The position numbers were made by a program, and so were the translations under genes. Below the pieces are notes generated by a model. The model searched no databases, was not told the origin of the DNA, and was given only the letters and a program-made list of their open reading frames with translations. 48,837 bases of DNA from a virus: positions 1 through 48,837 of the IMG/VR virus record IMGVR_UViG_3300050821_009530; one strand, written 5' to 3'. Below, in pieces: positions 8,675 to 16,141 of this stretch. Positions within the stretch are counted from its first letter, which is position 1. Every line of letters starts with the position of its first letter.

Positions 8675-10232
8675 TGCAATTTTATTCGCGAGCTCTCTTT
8701 GGGCGGCGAATGGAATTCCAAATTTAAGCACTGACCAATTTCACGTCACCGGCGCGACTGCGACCACGGTTCCTTATTTTGATTCGAGTAAAAAACTAGT
8801 TTCGTCATCCATCACGCCGACGCAGCTTGGGCTTTTAGGAACGGCAACGAATCTCAATACTGCGAGCACTTTGGTCGAGCGAGACGCCTCCGGCAATTTC
8901 TCGGCCGGCACAATTACGGCGGCATTGAGTGGGAATGCGACGACAGCGACTTCCGCGACAAGCGCAACGACTGCAACGAGTGCGAGCACAGCGGCGGATC
9001 TTTCAGCAACTTTGATTCCCGGTCACGGTGGAACCGGTTCCAATCTATCGGCTACGGGTGGTACATCACAGGTTTTGAAACAGACTTCAGTTGGCGGGAA
9101 CATCACTGTAGGGCAATTGGCGTGCGGAGATCTTTCTAACTCAACCGCGTCCTGCTCGACTGACGCGACCAATGCAACCAATATTTCATCCGGAACTTTA
9201 GGGGCCGCGCGATTACCAAATCCGACGGCGAGCACGCTTGGCGGCACGCAATCGATCGCATCGGTAAGTCACAATTTTTTAACTCAATTATCGACTAGCG
9301 GTGTGTTCTCACAGGCGCAGCCAGCATTCGCCGATCTCACAGGCACTGCGACAATCGCTCAAGGCGGTACGAACAACGGCTCACTTGGCGTTGACGCCGG
9401 CGGTATCGTTTACACTGACGGCACGAAGTTGATGAACCTTGCGCACGGATCAAGTGGGACTGTTTTGACATCTGGTGGAACGGGCGCTCCAACTTGGAGC
9501 TCACCTCTTACGAATCCGATGAATTCCGTTGGCGATATTATCGTAGGTGGAACAGCAGGCGCGGCTAACCGAGTTGGGATTGGAACAACGACGACCAACC
9601 AAGTTCTTGTCACGACGACTGGAACGCCAAGTTGGGGTTTAGGGAAACCTCCGGGCGAAGTTTTCATGTTTGGATCAACGAGTTGTCCCGTTGGATCTCT
9701 TGCGGCCGACGGCAGTTCACTACTTAGAAGCGGTGACACGACCTGCACGGCTGGGACGACCAATTGTAATAATTTATTCACAGCGATCGGTGTATCTTTC
9801 GGGAACGTGGACGGAACACATTTCACTCTACCGGATCTTCGCGGGATTTTTGTAAAGGGCGCGGGCACGGCCGGCACGTTAAAAACCTCCAATGGAAATG
9901 CTTATGGCGGTACCGTCGGTGTAAGTGAAAATGACATGGTTCAAGGTCATGATCATGGTGTGAGCGATCCGGGTCATACGCATGCTGTCGCCGGCGGAAC
10001 GAACGGATCAACCTTACCTTGGAATACGGCCGGCGGTACGGCCTTTTGTGCTCTCTCTAGTACTGGCGTCACATTTCAGACCAATACCAAATCAGGCGGA
10101 CAAGCGCTCCAGACAACGACTACAGGCTTGACAGTGACGACGCCGACGACCGATGGTAGCAATGGAACACCGCGGACGGGAAATAGAACCCAGCCGGTGA
10201 ATACAGCCGTGCAGTATTGCATTGCTTATTAA
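8634..10232 (+). CDS. Signal-peptide-bearing fibre protein with tail-collar tip
   Basis: I place the start at the ATG at 8634, which has a GGGGGAA ribosome site and puts a signal peptide at the N-terminus (MRSSTLIKFSGLLSAILFAS, cut near SLWA/ANG); the upstream ATG at 8604 would bury it. The product is 532 residues. The stalk contains ASTLVERDASGNF and IAQGGTNNGSLGVD, the second shared with the fibre at 6252. The C-terminus from about residue 345 is a phage tail-collar domain (GEVFMFGSTSCP, FTLPDLRGIFVKGAG), usually the receptor-contacting end, ending with RTGNRTQPVNTAVQYCIAY. It overlaps the adaptor gene by 41 nt. Role: host or surface recognition, by family. Confidence 0.82.
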   Translation: MRSSTLIKFSGLLSAILFASSLWAANGIPNLSTDQFHVTGATATTVPYFDSSKKLVSSSITPTQLGLLGTATNLNTASTLVERDASGNFSAGTITAALSGNATTATSATSATTATSASTAADLSATLIPGHGGTGSNLSATGGTSQVLKQTSVGGNITVGQLACGDLSNSTASCSTDATNATNISSGTLGAARLPNPTASTLGGTQSIASVSHNFLTQLSTSGVFSQAQPAFADLTGTATIAQGGTNNGSLGVDAGGIVYTDGTKLMNLAHGSSGTVLTSGGTGAPTWSSPLTNPMNSVGDIIVGGTAGAANRVGIGTTTTNQVLVTTTGTPSWGLGKPPGEVFMFGSTSCPVGSLAADGSSLLRSGDTTCTAGTTNCNNLFTAIGVSFGNVDGTHFTLPDLRGIFVKGAGTAGTLKTSNGNAYGGTVGVSENDMVQGHDHGVSDPGHTHAVAGGTNGSTLPWNTAGGTAFCALSSTGVTFQTNTKSGGQALQTTTTGLTVTTPTTDGSNGTPRTGNRTQPVNTAVQYCIAY

Positions 10233-10241
10233 GGAGATAAT

Positions 10242-10493
10242 ATGGAAATGGCCATCACGTTAATTGCCCTTTGGTGCGGCGGATACAAAACTGAACACAG
10301 AATTCAAGCGTGTAGAGAGCGAATGATTGAGTGCCTTCTGCTTGGGAAATTGGCTACACCGGTTGAGAAGGATAAACCCGCTCCTGTCCCGCCGACGCAG
10401 CTCGAGGGCTTGCGTTGTTTTCAAAAGGAAAGATTAGCCGAGGCGGCCGAGGAATGTAGCTGTAAGGATAAGAAAGATAAATCGCAAGACTAG
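10242..10493 (+). CDS. Small cysteine-containing protein, unknown function
   Basis: This 83-residue protein has a strong AAGGAGA ribosome site. A short hydrophobic N-terminus (ITLIALWCGG) is followed by a charged segment with cysteines spaced through the protein (about C12, C24, C31, C59, C71, C73) and a lysine/aspartate-rich tail. The cysteines suggest disulfides in the periplasm if the N-terminus acts as a signal. It lies between the fibre genes and the lysis-like genes. I do not recognise the family. Confidence 0.6.
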   Translation: MEMAITLIALWCGGYKTEHRIQACRERMIECLLLGKLATPVEKDKPAPVPPTQLEGLRCFQKERLAEAAEECSCKDKKDKSQD

Positions 10494-10512
10494 ATCACCA
10501 CGGAGGGTGAAC

Positions 10513-10752
10513 ATGGACGTTGATGAAAAGACAAAGATACCACTTTGGTGGGTAGGAGTCGGTCTTCCCATTTTCCTTGGTTTTGCTGGATGGATGACCT
10601 CTGTCGATTCCAAGGCTTCGGAAGCTAGAGATAAGACCAAAAATATTGAAGAAATGTTGACTGAAGTGCGCGATAAGGTCAATCGTATAGAGGTCCATCA
10701 AACGGACCTAGAGTCATATATTAACCGTTCCCAAGGAGGGAAAAAATGGTAA
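10513..10752 (+). CDS. N-terminal TM plus coiled-coil protein, inner-spanin-like
   Basis: The 79-residue protein starts at ATG 10513, six bases after a GGAGGG ribosome site. It has one membrane segment (residues about 11-28, WWVGVGLPIFLGFAGWM) and then a predicted coiled coil (SEARDKTKNIEEMLTEVRDK) to the C-terminus. That topology matches an inner-membrane spanin, which spans the periplasm and joins an outer-membrane lipoprotein to fuse the membranes at lysis. The next gene, overlapping by 7 nt, codes for a lipoprotein, which supports the idea. Holin-associated coiled-coil proteins are an alternative. Confidence 0.6.
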   Translation: MDVDEKTKIPLWWVGVGLPIFLGFAGWMTSVDSKASEARDKTKNIEEMLTEVRDKVNRIEVHQTDLESYINRSQGGKKW

Positions 10753-11222
10753 AGATTAAGATGCTTCTAATTTGTATTTTGAGTTTGGCGGCCTTCGCCG
10801 GCTGTACAAAATCCAGCTCCGGCGGTGGAACCGTCACTCCCATTCAAGCCGCTGGCTGTGATATTGAGACTGCAATCCTTGGCGGCGCTTCCGGCGCGAT
10901 CTCCTCGGCTCTTAGCTGCACCAACTCTGCCGCCATTCAAGCCTCGCTCACCACCGCTTTGGGAAATGCCAATCTTTGCGCTGCCCCCGGAGTCGCCGCG
11001 GTGTCGTCGGGACAGATGTCGGCCGCGAAAGCGTCGATGAAAAGCGCGGCCGCAAAGCCGATGGGCGTAATCGGAAATATTGCCTGCCCGATCGCGATCA
11101 GCACAATCATGGGATTTTTGTCGAACAGCATTCCAAGTGCATGGGGATGTTCGGCGAGCGCGTCCGCAGCAGGAGTCTCGGCAGCTCTGGTGTCCGTATG
11201 TGAAGCAGCGGTGCCCATTTGA
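10746..11222 (+). CDS. Lipoprotein, possible outer-spanin partner
   Basis: The 158-residue product begins with a lipoprotein signal (MVKIKMLLICILSLAAFAGC) with a good lipobox (AFAGC), so it should be lipid-anchored at C20. The mature part is rich in Ala, Ser and Gly and has several cysteines. It is longer than usual outer spanins. Position between the coiled-coil membrane protein and the holin-like gene suggests a lysis role, but a surface or exclusion lipoprotein is also possible. Confidence 0.7.
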   Translation: MVKIKMLLICILSLAAFAGCTKSSSGGGTVTPIQAAGCDIETAILGGASGAISSALSCTNSAAIQASLTTALGNANLCAAPGVAAVSSGQMSAAKASMKSAAAKPMGVIGNIACPIAISTIMGFLSNSIPSAWGCSASASAAGVSAALVSVCEAAVPI

Positions 11223-11227
11223 GCCTC

Positions 11228-11479
11228 ATGAATTGGATCTACGCAAATTGGAATGTGATCTCGCCTTTCTTGGCGTTGATTCTTCCATTCTTTGTTAAAC
11301 TTCCATTCATTGCTCATTCGACGATTTTGGAATTTTTCCTAAAGATTTTTATGAAGGTCATTTTACCTTCGGGGAGTTCGAACAACACACCTGTTCCACC
11401 TCCTGATTCATCGGGCGACGCTCAACTTCCTGATCCCGCCGGCCAAGTTGGCTCGGCTTTTAGGAATCCTAAAATTTGA
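11228..11479 (+). CDS. Holin-like membrane protein
   Basis: The 83-residue protein (ATG at 11228; a coupled TTG at 11219 is possible) has a long hydrophobic N-terminal half with two close membrane segments (residues about 10-25 and 30-47: NVISPFLALILPFFV, then ILEFFLKIFMKVILP) and a polar Pro/Ser/Asp tail. Size, topology and position immediately before the endolysin gene fit a holin, which permeabilises the inner membrane and releases the endolysin. No family motif was recognised. Confidence 0.65.
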   Translation: MNWIYANWNVISPFLALILPFFVKLPFIAHSTILEFFLKIFMKVILPSGSSNNTPVPPPDSSGDAQLPDPAGQVGSAFRNPKI

Positions 11480-12072
11480 GACCGTCCGAATCTGAACACT
11501 CCTTAATAAATTTATCAGTGCGCCGGGACCAACTCCTGGCGCAACTTGCCAAAGCGACGCTTCTCGTGTCGTGCGCGACTTATGCGAAGACCATCGCCAA
11601 TCGAATCGTTTCAATGCCTTGGTCGGATGAATATCGCGCTGCTTCCGATACAATGGGGAACGCAATCCCAACATGGTTCATCGGCTGTCTGCATTACCGA
11701 GAGATCACTTCAATGTCGCTTAGGGCCTATTTGGGAAACGGCGAGATGATCATCGGCACGGGCCGTAAAACCCAATTGGTCCCCAAGCTCCGCGGACCCT
11801 TCGCTACGTTCCATGACGGGGCTGTGGATGCGTTAAACCTGTCATTCAACGGGATGTCGAACTGGGCGGATATCGGCAATTGCCTTGTGCGCGCCGAGAT
11901 ATGGAACGGCGAGGGATATGCCAACCGCGGCGTCGTGAATCCCTATTTGTTCTCTGGGACTTCTGTTTACACTTCCGGCAAGTACGATTCCGACGGCCAC
12001 TATGATCCCGATCTTGTGGACCAAGAGCTAGGCGTCGTAGCGATTATGAAGGCTTTGAACGTAATCCCCTAA
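11476..12072 (+). CDS. Endolysin (lysozyme-like peptidoglycan hydrolase)
   Basis: The 198-residue protein matches a phage lysozyme-like family: WFIGCLHYREI (likely catalytic glutamate in HYRE), NGEMIIGTGRKTQ, HDGAVDAL, then EIWNGEGYANRG, SPYLFSGTSVY-type segment and GKYDSDGHYDPDLVDQELG. It should cut the cell wall at lysis. No signal peptide is seen, so release depends on the holin. The start is a TTG overlapping the previous stop; a later GTG at 11518 could be used instead. The order holin then lysin is typical. Confidence 0.82.
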   Translation: MRPSESEHSLINLSVRRDQLLAQLAKATLLVSCATYAKTIANRIVSMPWSDEYRAASDTMGNAIPTWFIGCLHYREITSMSLRAYLGNGEMIIGTGRKTQLVPKLRGPFATFHDGAVDALNLSFNGMSNWADIGNCLVRAEIWNGEGYANRGVVNPYLFSGTSVYTSGKYDSDGHYDPDLVDQELGVVAIMKALNVIP

Positions 12073-12118
12073 ATAAACTGGACTCGTTGCATCGATATAT
12101 TTGACGCACCATAATGGT

Positions 12119-12823
12119 ATGTTAAATGCGCTGTGCATCTCCGATCTACAGTGTCCTTTCGAGCACAAAGACGCGCTCGATTTCGTGAAGCACGTTGATA
12201 AGACCTGGTTCCCCTTTGGCGATCGATACGTCATAAACGAGGGCGACGAGGTCGATCAGCACACTCTTTCTGTCAAATTTATTTCAAACCCCAACGGGAA
12301 ATCAGGATCCGACGAGCTCCACGAGGCCAAGATTCGGCTGAGCTATTGGATGACAGAGTTTCCAAAAATGTATCTGTGCGTTTCGAATCACACTTACCGC
12401 GCGTGGAAGAAAGCATATCTCGCCGGCATCCCGGCCGAGTTCATGAAGTCTGTCTCGGAGGTCTATGAAGCGCCGGTGGGCTGGCAATGGCGCGATAAAT
12501 GGTATCAAGAGGGCGTTTGCTTTGAACATGGCGAGAATGTTTCGGGGCCGACTGCAGCTCTCAACGCAGCGATTCAAAACCAAATGAACACCTCGATTGG
12601 TCACCAACACTCGCACGGCGGCGTGCTTTGGCGGCAGAGTGGAACGACGTCGCTTTGGGGAATGAATACCGGCTGCCTGATCGACGTCGAGCAATACGCT
12701 TTTGACTACGGGAAAAATATCCGCATCAAGCCGTCACTCGGCATGGGCGTCATTAAAAACGGGATCCCTTATTTCGTGCCGATGATTCTCAACGACCAAA
12801 GGCGCTGGGTAAAATATGTTTAA
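12119..12823 (+). CDS. Calcineurin-like metallophosphoesterase
   Basis: The 234-residue protein shows the metal-binding series of calcineurin-like phosphoesterases in order: SDLQCPFEH (in place of DxH), NEGDEVDQ (GDxxD), VSNHTYR (in place of GNH), FEHGE and GHQHSHGG (GHxH). Phage members can be nucleases or phosphatases; substrate is unknown. Start chosen at ATG 12119; an in-frame TTG at 12101 exists. It follows the lysis genes and ends the late block together with the small exported protein that overlaps its stop. Confidence 0.85.
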   Translation: MLNALCISDLQCPFEHKDALDFVKHVDKTWFPFGDRYVINEGDEVDQHTLSVKFISNPNGKSGSDELHEAKIRLSYWMTEFPKMYLCVSNHTYRAWKKAYLAGIPAEFMKSVSEVYEAPVGWQWRDKWYQEGVCFEHGENVSGPTAALNAAIQNQMNTSIGHQHSHGGVLWRQSGTTSLWGMNTGCLIDVEQYAFDYGKNIRIKPSLGMGVIKNGIPYFVPMILNDQRRWVKYV

Positions 12824-13112
12824 GATTTTGGTTTCTTTTTCTTTAGCTGCGCACGCGTGGGCTGAGCAGTCGTCGTGCATTCAATCCCTAAAGAACGCTG
12901 AGTGTCGCGTGGCATGTAAGATGGAGTTTTATGATTCGGGAGTAGCTGACCAATCGGCAAAGGGTTTTTGCCTTTGCTTTCGGCGGATGTCTTTGGAGAA
13001 TCTGACGGGACCGCTGCGGATATACGATTATCCTTCACAGGACGACCATACGGATCCACCACCTTCTTATCGTTCGGTCCCGCCATATCATTTCTCCTAC
13101 AGTAGCGACTAG
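12816..13112 (+). CDS. Small exported cysteine-rich protein, unknown function
   Basis: The 98-residue product overlaps the phosphoesterase stop by 8 nt. It starts with a signal peptide (MFKILVSFSLAAHAWA) and continues with five or more cysteines in a short mature domain (SCIQSLKNAECRVACKMEF, then GFCLCFRR), as in disulfide-bonded periplasmic proteins. The last 30 residues look disordered. Almost its whole length is antisense to an ORF at 12820-13086 on the other strand that also has a good ribosome site; one or both may be real. Confidence 0.6.
   Translation: MFKILVSFSLAAHAWAEQSSCIQSLKNAECRVACKMEFYDSGVADQSAKGFCLCFRRMSLENLTGPLRIYDYPSQDDHTDPPPSYRSVPPYHFSYSSD
12820..13086 (-). CDS. Possible antisense small protein
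   Basis: An 88-codon leftward frame begins 22 nt after the preceding leftward gene ends and has a good AGGAG ribosome site 8 nt before its ATG. Its start (MAGPNDKKVVDPYGRPV) looks like a genuine small basic phage protein, but the rest is low in structure and overlaps completely the exported protein gene on the opposite strand. I keep it as a candidate. Confidence 0.4.
   Translation of the reverse strand: MAGPNDKKVVDPYGRPVKDNRISAAVPSDSPKTSAESKGKNPLPIGQLLPNHKTPSYMPRDTQRSLGIECTTTAQPTRAQLKKKKPKS
12957..12977. terminator. Weak hairpin between converging operons
   Basis: GCAAAGG and CCTTTGC form a perfect 7-bp stem around a T-rich loop where the rightward late block and the leftward block converge. 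The T tract after the stem is short on both strands, so this is a weak terminator candidate only. Confidence 0.3.
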
Positions 13113-13357
13113 CGCTTCTTGCCTTTGGCGACGTCTGCAGCCAGCGCGGCTTTCGGCGTCGGGTTCACAATGAAGGCTCCGACAACTGCAGCAATGGCAG
13201 AGGGAGATTCTTCAACTTCGCGGCCCATGTTCTCGTCGATCACGATATGCGATCCACCGACATTTGCCGGATCCACGCTCGGCTCGAATAGAGCGATGCG
13301 GTCAGAATCGACAACAACTTCACGGGAAGTCTTGGCGTCTGTTAAAACTAATTTCAT
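13109..13357 (-). CDS. Small conserved-looking phage protein, unknown function
   Basis: The 82-residue protein has an AAGGAG ribosome site. It starts MKLVLTDAKTSREVVVDSD and has a short beta-rich pattern ending in a basic tail (AKGKKR). It follows the glycosyltransferase-like gene by 20 nt. No function can be assigned. Confidence 0.65.
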   Translation of the reverse strand: MKLVLTDAKTSREVVVDSDRIALFEPSVDPANVGGSHIVIDENMGREVEESPSAIAAVVGAFIVNPTPKAALAADVAKGKKR

Positions 13358-13377
13358 AAAATACTCCTTTGGTTTTG

Positions 13378-14370
13378 TTAACTGTCGATCGAATCTTCAT
13401 TACGAGATCTAGCATATCTTCTCAATTGGTCACGCATTTTTATTTGCCGTGGCTCATGAGTCTCGAGCTGCCAAAGACCTTGCGCATCTTTTTTCAAATC
13501 AGTGAGCGGATTAAACTTATTGTCCTGCAAAATCCTCTCACGCCAATTATAACCCCGGTCTGATATTTTTCCGTGGAAATAGTGCATCATAAAGGCTTTA
13601 ACAAAACCAACGTCGCGTTTTACCCAGCGCTCGGCCAAGTCCTGACGATGCTTCCAATAGTCAATATATTCCTTAGTGTAACCCTTCATTTCAGGGAACG
13701 GCAGATCTGAGATCAGCATGTGCGCGAGATACCAGTCGCCGCCGCCTGTGACTCCAACATCCCCTACCATAGATATTTTTTGTAAACTGTCTATGTTTGC
13801 CGCCCACGCCAGGCCGGGAGATCCCCATTGGTTAGGATAGCCTGCAATTTTTGACTCAGGATAAGGCGTTCCATACTTCACGTAATTGGACATGAACGAC
13901 GGATTGGTGCTGTTGACATAGCCCTTTTTATTGGCGTTGAGCGGAGCCAAGTCGATGTCGAGATGCTGCATCCATTCCCACGCTTGTACGAATTCGTGAT
14001 GTTGAAGCTCATGCCAGATTTCTTCAAACCATTGAGTAAATGTTTGACCAATGGGCGCGCAGTCCGCATCTGACCAAAGAACCTTCTTTTTATGGGACCA
14101 CATGTTCACGCCGTGCGTGATTCCCAAATTGATTAGATTCTCTTTATGCCAAAATTCATCGACAGTTCTAAGTCTTAAATGATGAGGCTTGTCGCCGTCG
14201 GTGCAGAAATATTCACGGTCGCCGAAAGCCAATTCGACGAGGACGTGGTTCACGCCGCTCATCTCAAGCTGCTTTCTAAAATCCATGAACAACTTCGCGC
14301 GCCGTTTAAAGCGCGCGGTATTCGAGATTACAGCGACAACGAAAAAATCGTCTAGGTTTGCGTCGAACAT
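13378..14370 (-). CDS. GT-A-type glycosyltransferase-like protein
   Basis: The 330-residue protein begins with a Rossmann-like strand (FFVVAVISN) and continues with features of a phage/environmental glycosyltransferase-like family: FRKQLEMSGVNHVLVELAFGDRE, ELWHKEN-type segment (DEFWHKENLINLG) and a DxD metal/nucleotide-sugar site (VLWSDADC, D101-D103), then GSPGLAWAA and GGGDWYLAHML. Substrate is unknown; it could glycosylate a virion protein, DNA or host surface. SD AGAGGGG precedes the ATG. It lies in the leftward block next to a virion-like protein, its possible target. Confidence 0.75.
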   Translation of the reverse strand: MFDANLDDFFVVAVISNTARFKRRAKLFMDFRKQLEMSGVNHVLVELAFGDREYFCTDGDKPHHLRLRTVDEFWHKENLINLGITHGVNMWSHKKKVLWSDADCAPIGQTFTQWFEEIWHELQHHEFVQAWEWMQHLDIDLAPLNANKKGYVNSTNPSFMSNYVKYGTPYPESKIAGYPNQWGSPGLAWAANIDSLQKISMVGDVGVTGGGDWYLAHMLISDLPFPEMKGYTKEYIDYWKHRQDLAERWVKRDVGFVKAFMMHYFHGKISDRGYNWRERILQDNKFNPLTDLKKDAQGLWQLETHEPRQIKMRDQLRRYARSRNEDSIDS

Positions 14371-14378
14371 AGCCCCTC

Positions 14379-15089
14379 TTAAACGTAGCCGGGATTGCTG
14401 AATTCCGTGCTCGAACCTTCCCAGATATCGAAGCCCGCGGCAACGGCCGTGGAGTTGGCGTTCACAGTGGCGCTTATGCGGACGTCTTCACCGGGATCGA
14501 GAACTATCGGCGAAGCAAAATCAAAGGCGTCTGCCGGGCAGTTAGTTCCATAGACCGCGTGTACATGGCGGATCTGCCAAATTCCACCAGACTTGCGAGT
14601 GAACAATGTAAAAGTTCCGCCGCCGGCGACTTGATTGGTGCAAGCAACGAAAAGTTTCTTAAGCGCAGTGGCCGCGCGGCTTGCGCTTGCCGTGTAAACA
14701 GCCATTTGCGAGCGGCCGGCGCTGACCGCGATCGCCGCGACAACCGTCGACGACTGCTTCACGGAGATAATTCCATCATTGGTGCCGTCGGATCCGGCGG
14801 TCAAAACTTCCACTTTATTAATGCGCAAATATGAATTCACCAAATTGACAGGTGTCGCGCCGCTCAGATTGACGATCTCTGCGATCTCCATAAAATTGGC
14901 GTCAAGACCACTCACCTTACAGGTTCTAGCTCCTGTGCCGGCCGCAGTGTCACTGGCGCTTCCGGATACAATGGTCGTTGCAAGCGCTGACGCGGGGAAA
15001 GGGTAAAGTCCAGAGCTGCCCGTGAATACGTCGGCAGGTGTGGCGGAAGCCAATGAAGCGATAATCCCTTGAATGTGAAGTTTAAACAT
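14379..15089 (-). CDS. Virion structural protein (decoration or fibre type)
   Basis: The 236-residue protein is beta-rich and Ala/Ser/Thr/Gly-rich, with a pattern common in phage structural proteins: ARTCKVSGLDANFMEI, ATPVNLVNSYLRINKVEV, AGSDGTNDGIISVK. A proline/glycine-rich N-terminus precedes it. SD is AGGGGG. Unusually for a virion protein it lies on the leftward strand, away from the late block, beside the glycosyltransferase-like gene. Precise location in the particle is unknown. Confidence 0.65.
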   Translation of the reverse strand: MFKLHIQGIIASLASATPADVFTGSSGLYPFPASALATTIVSGSASDTAAGTGARTCKVSGLDANFMEIAEIVNLSGATPVNLVNSYLRINKVEVLTAGSDGTNDGIISVKQSSTVVAAIAVSAGRSQMAVYTASASRAATALKKLFVACTNQVAGGGTFTLFTRKSGGIWQIRHVHAVYGTNCPADAFDFASPIVLDPGEDVRISATVNANSTAVAAGFDIWEGSSTEFSNPGYV

Positions 15090-15097
15090 TTTTCCCC

Positions 15098-15211
15098 CTA
15101 GAAAAAATAAGATGAAATATAAACCAGGACCAATATTAAGACCGTACTCCAGACAAAATCAATCGTCTTCTCTAATAATTTCAGACTCACCGGCTCGCTC
15201 AATTTCAGCAT
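15098..15211 (-). CDS. Possible 37-residue single-pass membrane protein
   Basis: A frame starting at ATG 15211 codes for a short amphipathic N-terminus and one strong membrane segment at the C-terminus (FVWSTVLILVLVYISSYFF). It overlaps the previous gene by 53 nt and has no clear ribosome site. Retained because the hydrophobic pattern is clean. Confidence 0.4.
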   Translation of the reverse strand: MLKLSEPVSLKLLEKTIDFVWSTVLILVLVYISSYFF

Positions 15212-15368
15212 CACAATCGAGTATGATCTCACGGCGCTCCTGGTGAGGGATCTTAGAAACCTCATGGTAGTTTTTGGCAAAACGATTCCGCTGTTCGGTC
15301 GCGACATCGAGCCTCGCTTTAAGAATCCTGATTCTTTCATTCAACACTCTTTCCATGAGTGCATCCAT
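15159..15368 (-). CDS. Small coiled-coil protein, unknown function
   Basis: The 69-residue product is charged and helix-rich (RIRILKARLDVATEQRNRF) with an acidic C-terminus. SD AAAGG lies close to the ATG. It belongs to the leftward replication block. No family recognised. Confidence 0.55.
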   Translation of the reverse strand: MDALMERVLNERIRILKARLDVATEQRNRFAKNYHEVSKIPHQERREIILDCDAEIERAGESEIIREDD

Positions 15369-15400
15369 ACCTTTAAGGGTTAAGTCAAAAACCTAACTTG

Positions 15401-15631
15401 TCAATCTTTAGGCGGCAAGGTCCAGTAACCGGGTTTGGGCGTCTCAGAATAGGGATAAAGTCCAAAGGAATGACCGTTGGGGTTCATGATGCACAGGCCG
15501 ACCCAAGGTCCATCCATAGCGCTTTTAATTGGCGGCAGATTGGTGATATGCGCCGGCCGCGGAAGCTTGTCCAACTCGTCCATTTGAAGGCGCTGATAAT
15601 AGTGGACCAACTGGCCGATTTTTATTTGCAT
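15401..15631 (-). CDS. Small protein, unknown function
   Basis: The 76-residue protein (ATG at 15631, overlapping the upstream stop by 10 nt; a TTG at 15643 is possible) is rich in Pro, Gly and aromatic residues (GPWVGLCIMNPNGHSFGLYPY), suggesting a small beta-fold. It ends the tight cluster that begins with the polymerase. No function recognised. Confidence 0.6.
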   Translation of the reverse strand: MQIKIGQLVHYYQRLQMDELDKLPRPAHITNLPPIKSAMDGPWVGLCIMNPNGHSFGLYPYSETPKPGYWTLPPKD

Positions 15632-15930
15632 AAATTGTCCCAATCCAATAAAGCGTCTTTTTTGGTCGATTCGTAAACCTTTTCAATGTATTCGCGGCCT
15701 TCCGCGGATCCGGGTTTATGAATTTTTTTGGTCAAAGAGATCATAATGTCTCGGAGCAATATGGTTCCGACGATTGCGGCCTGAACGCCGCCGCCTTTAA
15801 ACTTTCGATTGCAGGTATCGGCGAGCTCTTTTTCAAATCTACGCGCGATCGGAATCAGATTGTCCAATCCCGTTGTCGGATTCTTTTTTAAGACTAGTAC
15901 GTTTTCCCCGCCAGATTGTTCTTCCTCCAC
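15622..15930 (-). CDS. Small protein, unknown function
   Basis: The 102-residue product starts at a GTG after a G-rich leader and overlaps the winged-helix gene upstream by 92 nt in another frame. The middle (FKGGGVQAAIVGTILLRDIMISL) is hydrophobic-amphipathic and the ends are charged. The long overlap is odd, but both frames look protein-like. Function unknown. Confidence 0.6.
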   Translation of the reverse strand: MEEEQSGGENVLVLKKNPTTGLDNLIPIARRFEKELADTCNRKFKGGGVQAAIVGTILLRDIMISLTKKIHKPGSAEGREYIEKVYESTKKDALLDWDNLCK

Positions 15931-16141
15931 GACCCACCCCTTTACCGTGCAATGTCCATTCTAACTTCAACCTGTCACATTTTCTTTCAATTCGACGGAT
16001 GACGCCGGCGACGTAATTGCGCGACTCTGAAGGAAGCTGTCGAGAATGATAAAATTCCTCAGAGATCTCCTCGATCGTCATTCGACGCTTGCCTAAAATT
16101 TTAAGCACCAGGTTCTCGTGCTCAGAGAATGTGAGTTGCAT
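15839..16141 (-). CDS. Winged helix-turn-helix DNA-binding protein
   Basis: The 100-residue protein has a helix-turn-helix pattern: ENLVLKILGKRRMTIEEISEEFY, then YVAGVIRRIERKCDRL as recognition helix and a wing ending GRGGRTIWRG. A basic tail follows. It overlaps the polymerase stop by 20 nt. It may regulate phage transcription or recombination; the target is unknown. Confidence 0.7.
   Translation of the reverse strand: MQLTFSEHENLVLKILGKRRMTIEEISEEFYHSRQLPSESRNYVAGVIRRIERKCDRLKLEWTLHGKGVGRGGRTIWRGKRTSLKKESDNGIGQSDSDRA

Noticed and set aside
10746-11222. Confident naming of the lipoprotein as outer spanin
   Set aside because: It is far longer than typical outer spanins and lacks a proline-rich core; kept only as a possibility.
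14602-14610. AACAATGTA inside the virion-protein gene as a further operator
   Set aside because: One mismatch, isolated, inside coding sequence and far from promoters; probably chance.
15839-16141. Winged-helix gene as a mere shadow of the gene at 15622-15930
   Set aside because: They overlap by 92 nt only, and the HTH and wing patterns (GRGGRTIWRG) continue into the overlap, so both were kept.
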